Below, piece after piece: positions 7,662-14,790 of a DNA stretch of 15,046 nucleotides; position 1 is the first letter of the stretch, and the number at the start of each line of letters is the position of its first letter. The position numbers and the translations under genes were made by a program. The DNA is from Pseudomonadota bacterium (GTDB taxonomy: Bacteria > Pseudomonadota > Gammaproteobacteria > Steroidobacterales > Steroidobacteraceae), in contig JAJZFQ010000252.1 of the NCBI GenBank assembly GCA_021805275.1, forward strand, positions 1-15,046, read 5' to 3'. The notes under the pieces are model-generated. The model did no database searches and was not told where the DNA came from. It saw only the letters and a list, made by a program, of their open reading frames with translations.

Positions 7662-8963
7662 TCAATAGGCGAAGTACGGGCCGGTTCCACCGCTGGTCGA
7701 CGCACCGTAGAAGGCGACGAACACGTTGCGCCCGAAGAAGAACGGCAGGCCGAAGTCGAACGAGCAGTCGGTCGCGCTGTTGGGGCAGTACGAGGACTGA
7801 CTGCCGGCGCTCGCGCCGATATCGTCGTAGGCGGCATTGTTCGGGTAACTGCTGAATTCCGTGCCGGCGTTCGCAATGCTGAAGTCGACGGTCGACTGCA
7901 CCCCGTTCTGGCCGGAGTTGATCGCCGAGAGCTGCAGCGTGCTGCTCGGGCAGAACCAGTTGCCCTGGGTCACGCAGGTGTCCGGGATCGAGCTGTCGTC
8001 GAAGTAATAGGCGTTCGAGCCGGTGTCGAGGAACGAGTAGAGCAGCGCCTGGCCCTTGTAGGTCGTGGTGATGTCGCCGGAGTTGCTGGCCGTCAGCACG
8101 TTCTGGGTGGTGAGGGTGTTGTTGCCTTCGGTGCCGATGCCGAAGACCAGTGACCCGCTGACCGAGGCGGCGGTGCCCGTGGGACCCAACGGCGGCAGCT
8201 CGACGATCACCCCGTTGTTGTCGGTCAGAAAGTCGCTCACCGGGTCGGTGACCTGCGAGCCGACGGCGAGGGTCGTCGGCGTGCAGGCGCTCGCCGAGGG
8301 GCAGGCATAGTAGTCATAGTTGTCGACGACCTGAGCGCAGTTCGTTCCACAATCCTGCAAAAAGACACCGACGCCGATGATGCCGTTCGCGCCGAAGGTC
8401 GCCACCGTGTCTTCCTGCGTTCCGGTGCTCGAGCAGGTGCTCGGCACGGTCTGATAGTTCGGATCGCCAATCACCTGTATCGGGACGCTCGGGGCCGATT
8501 CGCTGCTGACGTCGACGTCGGCGGTGTCGACCGGCCCCCAACTGTAGCCGTCGACGAATTGCGTGCACTCGGCGACCGGGTTGCCGCCGACGGTCTCGGA
8601 GGGCAAGGGGAGCGAGAAGGGCTGGTTGTTGGTGTCGACGGCATCATCGAGGATGCGCAGCCCGTACGAGCCGCTGTCGACCTCGATGTGATCGAACGTC
8701 TGGCACTGCGAGGTGCCCGGCACGCACACCGTGAGGGTGATGTAGGGGATGTCCACCGCGCCGCTGCAGCCGCTGCACGCGGGGCCGGAGTCGACGGTCA
8801 TGGTGACGACGTTGGGCCCGGTGGTCACGATGGTCTGACCACCACCGCTGCCGCCGGAGCTGCCGCCGCTGGAGGTGGCGAGGGTCGATCCTCCTCCCCC
8901 TCCGCCGCAGCCGGCGATGGCGGACACGACCAGAAGCAGACCGAGCAGCAGGGTCTTACGCAC
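7662..8963 (-). CDS. DUF3443 lipoprotein with pepsin-like aspartic peptidase motifs
   Basis: A 433-residue exported protein. It starts with GTG, with GAGG seven bases upstream. A lipoprotein signal peptide ends at the lipobox IAGC (Cys19), followed by a Gly/Ser-rich tether (20-42), so it should be membrane-anchored outside the cytoplasm. The body matches DUF3443 as I know it, a family without assigned function. It holds two D-S/T-G-S motifs: VDSGSYGLRI with Asp96 and LDTGSNAYYF with Asp313. It also has a hydrophobic-hydrophobic-Gly motif NGIIGVGVF (193-201) and a C-terminal GLPFFFGRNVFVAFYG. These occur in the order and spacing of the two lobes of pepsin-type aspartic peptidases. Many cysteines (for example around 62-65, 204-208 and 337) suggest disulfides. 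It is co-transcribed 19 bases after the DUF2844 gene. The protease assignment is my inference. Confidence 0.85.
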   Translation of the reverse strand: MRKTLLLGLLLVVSAIAGCGGGGGGSTLATSSGGSSGGSGGGQTIVTTGPNVVTMTVDSGPACSGCSGAVDIPYITLTVCVPGTSQCQTFDHIEVDSGSYGLRILDDAVDTNNQPFSLPLPSETVGGNPVAECTQFVDGYSWGPVDTADVDVSSESAPSVPIQVIGDPNYQTVPSTCSSTGTQEDTVATFGANGIIGVGVFLQDCGTNCAQVVDNYDYYACPSASACTPTTLAVGSQVTDPVSDFLTDNNGVIVELPPLGPTGTAASVSGSLVFGIGTEGNNTLTTQNVLTASNSGDITTTYKGQALLYSFLDTGSNAYYFDDSSIPDTCVTQGNWFCPSSTLQLSAINSGQNGVQSTVDFSIANAGTEFSSYPNNAAYDDIGASAGSQSSYCPNSATDCSFDFGLPFFFGRNVFVAFYGASTSGGTGPYFAY

Positions 8964-8982
8964 GGAGAAACCTCGTTGCGGA

Positions 8983-9459
8983 TCAGTGGAGATCGGCGAT
9001 CGTCACATTCGGGGGCAGCAGCGCAGGAACGTATGCGACGCCGAAGAAAAAGCGCATGTGGCCGCCGGCGTGCACGACCAGCTGCGGGGTGCGCAGCTGA
9101 ACGTGGTTGTGACCGAGCATGGGCCGCTCGCTCTTTTCCGCCGCGGTCAACATCGAGAAATAGGTGCTGCCGAGGGTCTGGGCGAGATTCGGCATCGCAG
9201 GCCCCCGCCAGCTCACGGCGAACACGATGTCGGACGGGGAGATGAATTCCTTGACCACCGTCCCGGCCGGCGTGGTGATCTCCTCGACCGAATATCCCAC
9301 GCCCGCCCTCTGGCGGATCTGGCCCTTCATGCGCAGCTGATCCTGCGTGACGGACGCGGCGCGCTCCCCGAGGGCGGCCCGCGCCGGGACGGCGGCCACA
9401 CCGCTGAGCAGGCCGGCGGACACGAGGATGGCGATGGCGGTCGAAGGAATCGGTTTCAT
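8983..9459 (-). CDS. DUF2844 exported protein
   Basis: A 158-residue protein starting MKPIPSTAIAIL, with a signal peptide likely cleaved after ARA (about residue 28), leaving a mature N-terminus ALGE, which is usual for DUF2844. The C-terminal part VVHAGGHMRFFFGVAYVPALLPPNV also matches the family as I recall it. The biochemical role is unknown. An in-frame ATG 60 bases upstream would put 20 charged residues before the signal peptide, so the start at 9459 is preferred. There is no ribosome binding site before it; instead TATAGT lies six bases upstream, as in a leaderless transcript. The stop is 19 bases before the DUF3443 start, and the two families are often neighbours in betaproteobacteria, so they probably act together, for example as peptidase and chaperone or inhibitor (inference). 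Confidence 0.82.
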   Translation of the reverse strand: MKPIPSTAIAILVSAGLLSGVAAVPARAALGERAASVTQDQLRMKGQIRQRAGVGYSVEEITTPAGTVVKEFISPSDIVFAVSWRGPAMPNLAQTLGSTYFSMLTAAEKSERPMLGHNHVQLRTPQLVVHAGGHMRFFFGVAYVPALLPPNVTIADLH

Positions 9460-9471
9460 GGCTAAACTATA
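9460..9471 (-). promoter_or_regulatory. Candidate leaderless promoter of the DUF2844-DUF3443 pair
   Basis: On the minus strand TATAGT (9471 to 9466) is followed by six bases and then the ATG at 9459, so transcription would begin at or next to the start codon. The absence of a Shine-Dalgarno sequence fits this. The -35 region is weak (TATATC about 17 bases upstream), so the call rests on the -10 element and spacing. Confidence 0.4.
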
Positions 9472-9562
9472 GCGGAAGGGTTCCTCTGGATATAAACGAA
9501 TTGTGTCCCCTGAGGGCATACACCGGCAGCCCGATCAGGGTCGCATGCCGGGGGGGCGCCGA

Positions 9563-9591
9563 TGGACATTCGACGCCGCGTCCGCTAGGAT
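9563..9591 (+). promoter_or_regulatory. Sigma-70 type promoter of tRNA-Asp
   Basis: TGGACA (9563-9568) and TAGGAT (9586-9591) are separated by exactly 17 bases, close to the TTGACA/TATAAT consensus. The expected start point is near 9598, about ten bases before the mature tRNA. The GC-rich run after the -10 (CGCGCCCC) resembles the discriminator of stringently controlled stable-RNA promoters. Confidence 0.6.
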
Positions 9592-9607
9592 TCGCGCCCC
9601 TTTCGGT

Positions 9608-9684
9608 GGAGCGGTAGTTCAGCTGGTTAGAATACCGGCCTGTCACGCCGGGGGTCGCGGGTTCGAGTCCCGTCCGCTCCGCCA
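9608..9684 (+). tRNA. tRNA-Asp (anticodon GTC)
   Basis: A complete 77-base cloverleaf that differs only slightly from E. coli tRNA-Asp. The acceptor GGAGCGG pairs with CCGCTCC, the D-arm region is TAGTTCAGCTGGTTAGAATA, and the anticodon stem CCGGC/GCCGG carries loop CTGTCAC with GTC at 9642-9644. The T arm is CGGGTTCGAGTCCCG. The discriminator is G and CCA is encoded (9682-9684). Antisense frames across it produce the well-known artefact peptide TGLEPATPGVTGRYSNQL, which is not a gene. No clear terminator follows; the aceK stop codon lies 23 bases downstream on the other strand. Confidence 0.98.
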
Positions 9685-9706
9685 CTCTCCCTTGCATATC
9701 ATGCAC

Positions 9707-11491
9707 TTACGAAGGCCCCGGGTCAGGCGCTGATCCGGCCGGCGCGAGCGTCGCCACCTCGGAGGGGGCGTCGCCCTGATAGGGCAGCACTTCGAGCACT
9801 TCGCCGCTGACGAGGCGCCGCTGCACCTGCCGCCAGTAGGCGGCCGTGAAGATCTCCCCGTGAGCCGCCAGCAGCGTCGTGCGCTGCGCCTCGGTAAAGG
9901 CCATGAAACTGACGAAGGTCTCCGGGAAGACATCGTGCTCACCGACGTAGAACCAGGGCTCTGCGGCCATCTCCTCTTCCAGCCGGCTGGTGCGCGGCAG
10001 GTCGCGGAACCGGCAGTCGCTCACCTCGCAGAGCTCATCGTAGTCGTAGAAGATCACCCGCCCGTGGCGGGTGACCCCAAAGTTCTTCGGCAGCAGGTCC
10101 CCGGGGAAGATGTTCGTGCGCGCGAGATCCTGGATGCACTGACCGTAGTCGCGCACGGCGCGCTCGGCGGCCGGCGGTGAGCTGGCGCGCAGGTACAGAT
10201 TCAGCGGAATGAGCCGCCGCTCGATGTAGAGGTGGTCGAAGTCCAGATAGGCGCCGTCCTCGTGCACCGTGAGGGCGGTCTCGCCGAGCAGCTCTGCGAG
10301 CAGCTCCGGGGCGAACAGCCGGCGCGCCAGGCGCAGCCGGCGGAATTCCTGGGCATCGACCAGGCGCCCGGCCCGGTCGTGCTTGTAGACCAGCAGGTAT
10401 TTCGCCAGCACGTCTTCGCGGCGCACGTTTTTCGGAAAGGCGAAGCGATCGCGGATGACCTTGAACACCACCTCGAGCGAGGGCAGGGTGAAGCACACCA
10501 TCACCAGGCCCTTGTCGCCGGCGGCCTGTACGAAGCGCTCCTCGGTGCTCTGCAGGTGACGCACGATTTCCCGGTAGCGCTCGGTCTTGCCCTGCTTGGC
10601 CCGCCCGAGCAGGGTGAACAGCTCGCTCACCGGCTTGCGCGGCAGAATGGAGCGCAGGAACGCCACCGCCTCGTCGACCCGCTCGAGATCGGCATGGAAG
10701 TAAGAGCGCGAGACGCTGAACAGGATGCTCACGTCGGCCCCCGACATCAGCACCGCATCGACCCGCAGAGCGTTGTCGGCATTGCGCAGCGCCAGCACGA
10801 GCGGGATGCACAGACCGGGGCCGGTGATGCGCCCGACCAGATACGCGCGCGTCGTCTGGTAGAACACCGCGCGGATCACCTCGAGGCGCTGCACGACCTC
10901 CAAGGCACCCAGGCTCTCCAGGTGACGGCGCACCTCCCCGGCAACCTGCTGGATGCTGCTCTCGAGATCCTTCCACGGCGTGCGCAAGCGCACGTTGCCG
11001 AGCAGCTCCTCGATCAGCAGTGGCAGCGAGCCGTGTATGCCATAGGCGTGTGTGAGGATCGGGGAGGGCGTGCTGAGCGGCGGCTCCAGATCGGTGGCGA
11101 GGAACTCGATGTCCGGCGCGACGCCGATCGTGCCAAACAGCCGGCGGCTGACGGAGCTGAAGTAAGTCTTGGGGAACGCCGCGTCGGGCAGTGAGGCGAT
11201 CTCGAGCGCAAAGGCGGCGCGGATCTGCCGCCACAGCGCGCGATCCAGGGCGGCTGTGCCGAGCAGGGAGCGTACCTCGGCCACCGTGCGCTCGACGAAG
11301 CGGTCGTACAGCTCGATGCGCTCGACCCGGTCGTGCTGGCTCGCCTTCCAGTCACCGGCCTCGAAGCGCGCCGGCGCGCGCCGGGTGATCGCCCGGAATG
11401 CCCCGTTGTACTGCGCGAATGCCGCGCCGATCCGACGGGCGCAGTCGAGCGCGCTCGCCGAGTGCGCCTCAGGGTTCGCTGGGCTGTGCAT
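9707..11491 (-). CDS. aceK: Isocitrate dehydrogenase kinase/phosphatase
   Basis: A 594-residue cytosolic bifunctional enzyme that phosphorylates and dephosphorylates isocitrate dehydrogenase, setting the split between the TCA cycle and the glyoxylate shunt. The length is near that of E. coli AceK (578). The ATP-binding loop is AAGDKGLVMVCFTLPS (323-338), followed by VFKVIRDRF with the conserved Lys344. The catalytic segment NIFPGDLLPKNFGVTRHG and FYDYDE holds Asp465 and Asp483, 18 apart as in the E. coli pair Asp457/Asp475. The N-terminal regulatory half (about 1-310) is intact. The usual partners aceB and aceA are not in this window. The gene lies 128 bases after the S-adenosylmethionine synthetase gene on the same strand, so read-through is possible, but a separate control site is suggested by the dyad at 11502-11516. 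The ribosome binding site is weak (GAGAG nine bases before ATG). Confidence 0.97.
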   Translation of the reverse strand: MHSPANPEAHSASALDCARRIGAAFAQYNGAFRAITRRAPARFEAGDWKASQHDRVERIELYDRFVERTVAEVRSLLGTAALDRALWRQIRAAFALEIASLPDAAFPKTYFSSVSRRLFGTIGVAPDIEFLATDLEPPLSTPSPILTHAYGIHGSLPLLIEELLGNVRLRTPWKDLESSIQQVAGEVRRHLESLGALEVVQRLEVIRAVFYQTTRAYLVGRITGPGLCIPLVLALRNADNALRVDAVLMSGADVSILFSVSRSYFHADLERVDEAVAFLRSILPRKPVSELFTLLGRAKQGKTERYREIVRHLQSTEERFVQAAGDKGLVMVCFTLPSLEVVFKVIRDRFAFPKNVRREDVLAKYLLVYKHDRAGRLVDAQEFRRLRLARRLFAPELLAELLGETALTVHEDGAYLDFDHLYIERRLIPLNLYLRASSPPAAERAVRDYGQCIQDLARTNIFPGDLLPKNFGVTRHGRVIFYDYDELCEVSDCRFRDLPRTSRLEEEMAAEPWFYVGEHDVFPETFVSFMAFTEAQRTTLLAAHGEIFTAAYWRQVQRRLVSGEVLEVLPYQGDAPSEVATLAPAGSAPDPGPS

Positions 11492-11501
11492 CGGGGAGAT
11501 C

Positions 11502-11516
11502 TCTCACTCAGTGAGA
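11502..11516. promoter_or_regulatory. Perfect dyad upstream of aceK, candidate operator
   Basis: TCTCACTCAGTGAGA is a perfect seven-base inverted repeat around one central base, ending about ten bases before the aceK ATG. It is too tight to form a hairpin and lacks a T-run, so it looks more like a binding site for a dimeric repressor (TetR-like sites have this form) than a terminator. It also overlaps the aceK ribosome binding region. No regulator gene is adjacent, and the function is inferred only from symmetry and position. Confidence 0.4.
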
Positions 11517-11619
11517 CCGGGGCGTGTTCAATTGCGGCCCCGGATCGCTGCGCAGGCCGTGCCGCAGTGCGCGCTGCGACGATATCGAGATTACCGCCCC
11601 GAGGCAATCGGCCCGGCGG

Positions 11620-12810
11620 TCAGGTCAGTGCAAGCTGCTCGAGCAGCAGTTCCTCGCGCAGCGTGCGCAATTGCTGCAGGTGCGCGTGCACGAACTCGGC
11701 GCTCTGCCGCTCGAGCGCTGCGCTGATGGCCGGGCCGCCGACGGCGACATCGACCAGCTGGGGATCGTCGATCGCGTGGCCGATCTGGCTCACCATGAGG
11801 CATTCGGCCGAGTGCGCCCCGGGGATCTGCGCCACGGCCGTGCGCGCGATCCGCAGCGCGAGGATGTTGTAGAGCTTGCCGGTGTGGCTTACCGGGTTTT
11901 TGCCCGCGACGCCCTCCACGCTCATGGCCCGGTAGGGCGTGATCAGCCCGCTCGCGCGGTTGCCGCGGCCGGTCTGACCGTCATCGCCGGCCTCGGCGGA
12001 GGTCCCTGTGACGGTGAGGAAGATGTCCCCGCGAGGGATGTCATCGGCCACGTTCACCGAGGCGCGCACCGGCAGAGAGGTCGTGCGGGCCGCCGCTGCC
12101 GCCGCCAGCTCCGCGGCAACGACCTTGGCATTCAGATATTCGTCGGGATTGCCGAGGAAACGCCCGACGAAGGCGCAGCTGACGGTCAATTCGATCAGAC
12201 CGTCGTGCCGGACACCCATCACCTTGATGTCCGGGCCGAATGCCCGGTGCGCCTGGCGCGCGGCGGCATCGGTCAGCGCCGCCTCGGCGGCGAGCACGGC
12301 GCGCTCCAGGTCCGTGAGCGGCGCGAATCCGGCGCCGTAGGAGGTGTCGTTGGCAAGTGCCGCGACGGCGGAGCGGGCGAACAGCCAGTTGAGGTCCCGC
12401 GAGCCATGACGCAGGCGCGACGCGATGCGAACGCCACGATCGACGTCGAGATCGGGCAGGTGTGAGCGGAGCCACTCGCGGCACGCCTCGGTGGCGATTT
12501 GCGGCACCGGGATGTGCACGCCCGCATGCTCGGCGGTGGCCCGGCCGGCGAGGTAGATCTCGATCGGCTCGAGCGTCTCGCCGCCGCCGAAAGCCGGACG
12601 GGACGTGCCGGCGCAGAGCATCACCTTGTCGACGTTGTGGTGCAGGATGAGGCCGAAGCGATCCAGGTAGTACTGGCACAGGCGCACGCACACGTGCTCG
12701 GCGATGCCGTCGCAGATCGAGTCCGGATGCCCCGGGCCCTTGCGCTCGACGATTTCCACCGGCGATGTGCCCGGCGGGAGGCGTTCGAGCGTGCGCAGGA
12801 TCAGCTGCAT
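11620..12810 (-). CDS. mat: S-adenosylmethionine synthetase, archaeal type
   Basis: A 396-residue cytosolic enzyme of the archaeal methionine adenosyltransferase family, which makes S-adenosylmethionine from methionine and ATP. It does not resemble the common bacterial MetK. Family motifs are ERKGPGHPDSICDGIAE (22-38), GTSAEAGDDGQTGRGNR (269-285), GLITPYRAMS (288-297) and AGKNPVSHTGKLYN (302-315). Length is about that of archaeal homologues (near 400), and all glycine-rich and His/Asp/Lys segments appear intact, so it is probably active. GAGGAG (12825-12820) lies nine bases before ATG and overlaps the TGA of the upstream phosphoribosyltransferase gene; the gap between the two is 13 bases, so they are co-transcribed and may be translationally coupled. 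Bacterial members of this family are uncommon; whether the genome also has metK cannot be seen here. Confidence 0.93.
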   Translation of the reverse strand: MQLILRTLERLPPGTSPVEIVERKGPGHPDSICDGIAEHVCVRLCQYYLDRFGLILHHNVDKVMLCAGTSRPAFGGGETLEPIEIYLAGRATAEHAGVHIPVPQIATEACREWLRSHLPDLDVDRGVRIASRLRHGSRDLNWLFARSAVAALANDTSYGAGFAPLTDLERAVLAAEAALTDAAARQAHRAFGPDIKVMGVRHDGLIELTVSCAFVGRFLGNPDEYLNAKVVAAELAAAAAARTTSLPVRASVNVADDIPRGDIFLTVTGTSAEAGDDGQTGRGNRASGLITPYRAMSVEGVAGKNPVSHTGKLYNILALRIARTAVAQIPGAHSAECLMVSQIGHAIDDPQLVDVAVGGPAISAALERQSAEFVHAHLQQLRTLREELLLEQLALT

Positions 12811-12823
12811 GACGGCTTACTCC

Positions 12824-13483
12824 TCAGGCGCCCCGGTGCGGCGCGGAATCGAGCAGGCGGCGCACGTCATCGTCGTCGAGCTGCTCGAAGCGCTCGAACC
12901 ACTGGCCGACGGCCGAGAACTCCTCGGGCCTCTGGAGCACGACGAGCAAGTCGGCCGCGCGGTGCACCCGCGCGGCTGCCTGCGGCGAGGCGACAGGAGC
13001 CGCAGCGACGATGGTGGCAGCGCCCGCGCGCCGCGCCGCCTGAACGGCCGCGAGCATGGTCGCGCCCGTGGCGAGTCCGTCATCGACGAGAATCGCGGTC
13101 TTGCCGTGCAGGTCAAGGGGCGCCCGTCCCGGGCGGTAGAGCTGCTCGCGGCGCGCGATTTCCCGCAGCGCCTCCCGGCGCAACGACTCCAATCGCGCGT
13201 CGCCGGCGGTCGCGGCATACTCGTCCCAGACGACAATGCCGCCGGCGGCGGCGGCCCCGACGGCCAGCTCCGCATCGTCCGGCCGGGCGATTTTGCGAAC
13301 GATGAGCACATCAAGCGGCGCGTCGAGCGCGGCGGCAACCTCGTGGGCGACGGCCACGCCCCCGCGCGGCAGGCCGAGCACCAGCGGCGGTTCGGCGAAC
13401 TCGTGCCCGCGCAGCGCCCGCGCGAGCGCCTGGCCGGCGGCCGCACGGTCGGCGAATACATGCGCTTGTGAGCCCGTACGCAT
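12824..13483 (-). CDS. Phosphoribosyltransferase-family protein
   Basis: A 219-residue type I phosphoribosyltransferase fold. The PRPP-binding loop is AILVDDGLATGAT (130-142), with the paired Asp134/Asp135. The upstream LGLPRGGVAVAHEVA (36-50) and PLDVLIVRKI (56-65) are typical of the stand-alone phosphoribosyltransferases often found near stress and dienelactone hydrolase-type genes. The acceptor base or other substrate is unknown. The start at 13483 is chosen over one at 13651 because GGAGAGG lies seven bases upstream and the longer form adds 56 low-complexity residues. It is the first gene of the operon with the S-adenosylmethionine synthetase and is divergent from the usp gene. Nucleotide salvage or a regulatory nucleotide role is possible; a direct link to the methionine cycle is not established. 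Confidence 0.88.
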   Translation of the reverse strand: MRTGSQAHVFADRAAAGQALARALRGHEFAEPPLVLGLPRGGVAVAHEVAAALDAPLDVLIVRKIARPDDAELAVGAAAAGGIVVWDEYAATAGDARLESLRREALREIARREQLYRPGRAPLDLHGKTAILVDDGLATGATMLAAVQAARRAGAATIVAAAPVASPQAAARVHRAADLLVVLQRPEEFSAVGQWFERFEQLDDDDVRRLLDSAPHRGA

Positions 13484-13679
13484 CGGAGCGCCTCTCCAGA
13501 GATTTCCGGTCGATGGCCTCGCGGCGCCTGCGCTGCGCGCCGGGGCGCCTGTGGCTGATTCAGCCATGCCGGGGGCGCGGTGCGCCATCCGTATCATTCC
13601 GGGGGGCGTGCGCGCCTCAGGGGCCGCATGGCGGTGGGAGCATCGGGGCAACTACCTATCCGGCTGCGGTCGTTGCGGG

Positions 13680-13703
13680 TTCACCGTCCGCAGCGACGGT
13701 GAA
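13680..13703. repeat. Nine-base inverted repeat in the divergent promoter region
   Basis: TTCACCGTC (13680-13688) and GACGGTGAA (13695-13703) form a perfect nine-pair stem around a six-base loop (CGCAGC), 35 bases before the usp start. No T-run follows on either strand, so it is not a standard terminator. It could be an operator in the shared control region of the usp gene and the phosphoribosyltransferase operon, or a hairpin in the usp leader RNA. Confidence 0.55.
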
Positions 13704-13738
13704 ATCCTCGCGCAGCTAAGCGCTTACGGGGATGACCG

Positions 13739-14659
13739 ATGATCTGGCGCCGACTGTTGCTCGCGATACCGGACCTCGAACTCGTTCCGAGTTATGTGTT
13801 CGATCGTGTCGGGCGGCTGGCCCGTGCCTTCGATGCGCACGTCGATCTGTTCCATTGTCTCTATGAGCCGAGCTTCGCCCCGCGACCCGGCGCACACGAT
13901 CAGGCCGCACAGCGCATCGCCGAGCACGTGCAGGAGCGCCGCCGCCGCCTGGAGCGTCTCGCCGACATCTTGCGCGAGCAGGGTGTGGCCGTGAGCGCGA
14001 GCGTGCGTTGGGATTATCCGGTTTACGAGGCGGTCATCCGCCAGGCGCTGCGGTACAAGGCCGACGTGCTGATCGCCCCGGCCCTCTCCGCGCAGGAGCC
14101 GGCGCGCACCGTGGCCTACCGCGAGCAGCGGCTGATCGAGCAGGCGCCCTGCGCCGTGCTGCTGCTCAGGACGCAAGAGGTGTATGCCCGGGGCGGTGTC
14201 GTGGCGGAGGTGGACCCGCCGCACGCGCGCGACGGCGACGGTGAGGTCGATCTCGACGAGATCGTGATCGGAGCGGCCAAGACAGTGGCGGGCGCGCTCG
14301 GCGACGTCCCGGTCCATCTGCATCACGCCGTGCCGCTCGGCGGCGAAGGCGTCGGTGCCAATACCCTCGCGGCGAGGAGCGAGCAGCGCGTGCGCCGTCT
14401 CGCCGAGCTGCACTCGGTCCGTGCCGCGCACGCGTGCGTGGAATACGGGGAGCCGAGCACGACGCTGCCCACGTACGTACGCTCGGCGAGGGCGCAGGCA
14501 CTGGTGATCGGAGTCGGCTCGAGCGCGCGCAGCGCTGCCGTCCTCGGCGAGCGGCTCGCCGAGTCGATCGAGTGTGACCTGCTGGTGGTCAAATCCCGCT
14601 ACGAGCATCCGGCGGTCGGCTCGCAGCCCTCACCGGCGGTGCTGCCGCAACCCTTGTGA
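13739..14659 (+). CDS. Tandem-domain universal stress protein, UspE-like
   Basis: A 306-residue cytosolic protein with two UspA folds, close in length to E. coli UspE (316). Domain 1 spans about 1-146 (WRRLLLAIPDLE at the first strand, then DVLIAPALS and CAVLLLRT). Domain 2 spans about 150-287 and ends ALVIGVGSSARSAAVLGERLAESIECDLLVVKS. The nucleotide-binding pattern G-x2-G-x9-G-S/T is incomplete: the final Ser/Thr after LG is Glu271, so ATP binding is doubtful, as in other UspE proteins. Family members help cells survive starvation, oxidants and envelope stress by mechanisms not fully known. The start ATG has GGGG about eight bases upstream. A short upstream open frame ends in an ATGA overlap with this start. 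The gene faces away from the phosphoribosyltransferase operon across a 255-base control region. Confidence 0.88.
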   Translation: MIWRRLLLAIPDLELVPSYVFDRVGRLARAFDAHVDLFHCLYEPSFAPRPGAHDQAAQRIAEHVQERRRRLERLADILREQGVAVSASVRWDYPVYEAVIRQALRYKADVLIAPALSAQEPARTVAYREQRLIEQAPCAVLLLRTQEVYARGGVVAEVDPPHARDGDGEVDLDEIVIGAAKTVAGALGDVPVHLHHAVPLGGEGVGANTLAARSEQRVRRLAELHSVRAAHACVEYGEPSTTLPTYVRSARAQALVIGVGSSARSAAVLGERLAESIECDLLVVKSRYEHPAVGSQPSPAVLPQPL

Positions 14660-14664
14660 GTCTC

Positions 14665-14689
14665 CCCGGGCCGCTGTCGTGCGGCCGGG
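14665..14689 (+). terminator. Possible terminator hairpin after the usp gene
   Basis: GGCCGC (14669-14674) pairs with GCGGCC (14681-14686) around TGTCGT, and CCC (14665-14667) can pair with GGG (14687-14689) past one bulged G. It starts six bases after the stop codon. It lacks a T-run, so it may only stabilise the 3' end. Confidence 0.3.
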
Positions 14690-14790
14690 CGGATCCACGG
14701 TGCGGATCCCCCCGTGGCCCCAGGAGAGGCGCTGAGAGTCCCGTGCAAGCCGCGGGTCGGCCCCTGCCCCTGGTCCGGCCGTTCGGCCGA

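Noticed and set aside
7378..7668. 96-codon open frame between the trehalase and DUF3443 genes
   Set aside because: It has no ribosome binding site, is biased toward Arg, Ala and Gly, and runs into the end of the opposite gene.
9467..9942. Minus-strand frames with AERTGLEPATPGVTGRYSNQLNYRST and GRDSNPRPPA
   Set aside because: These are antisense readings of tRNA-Asp, a common false annotation, not genes.
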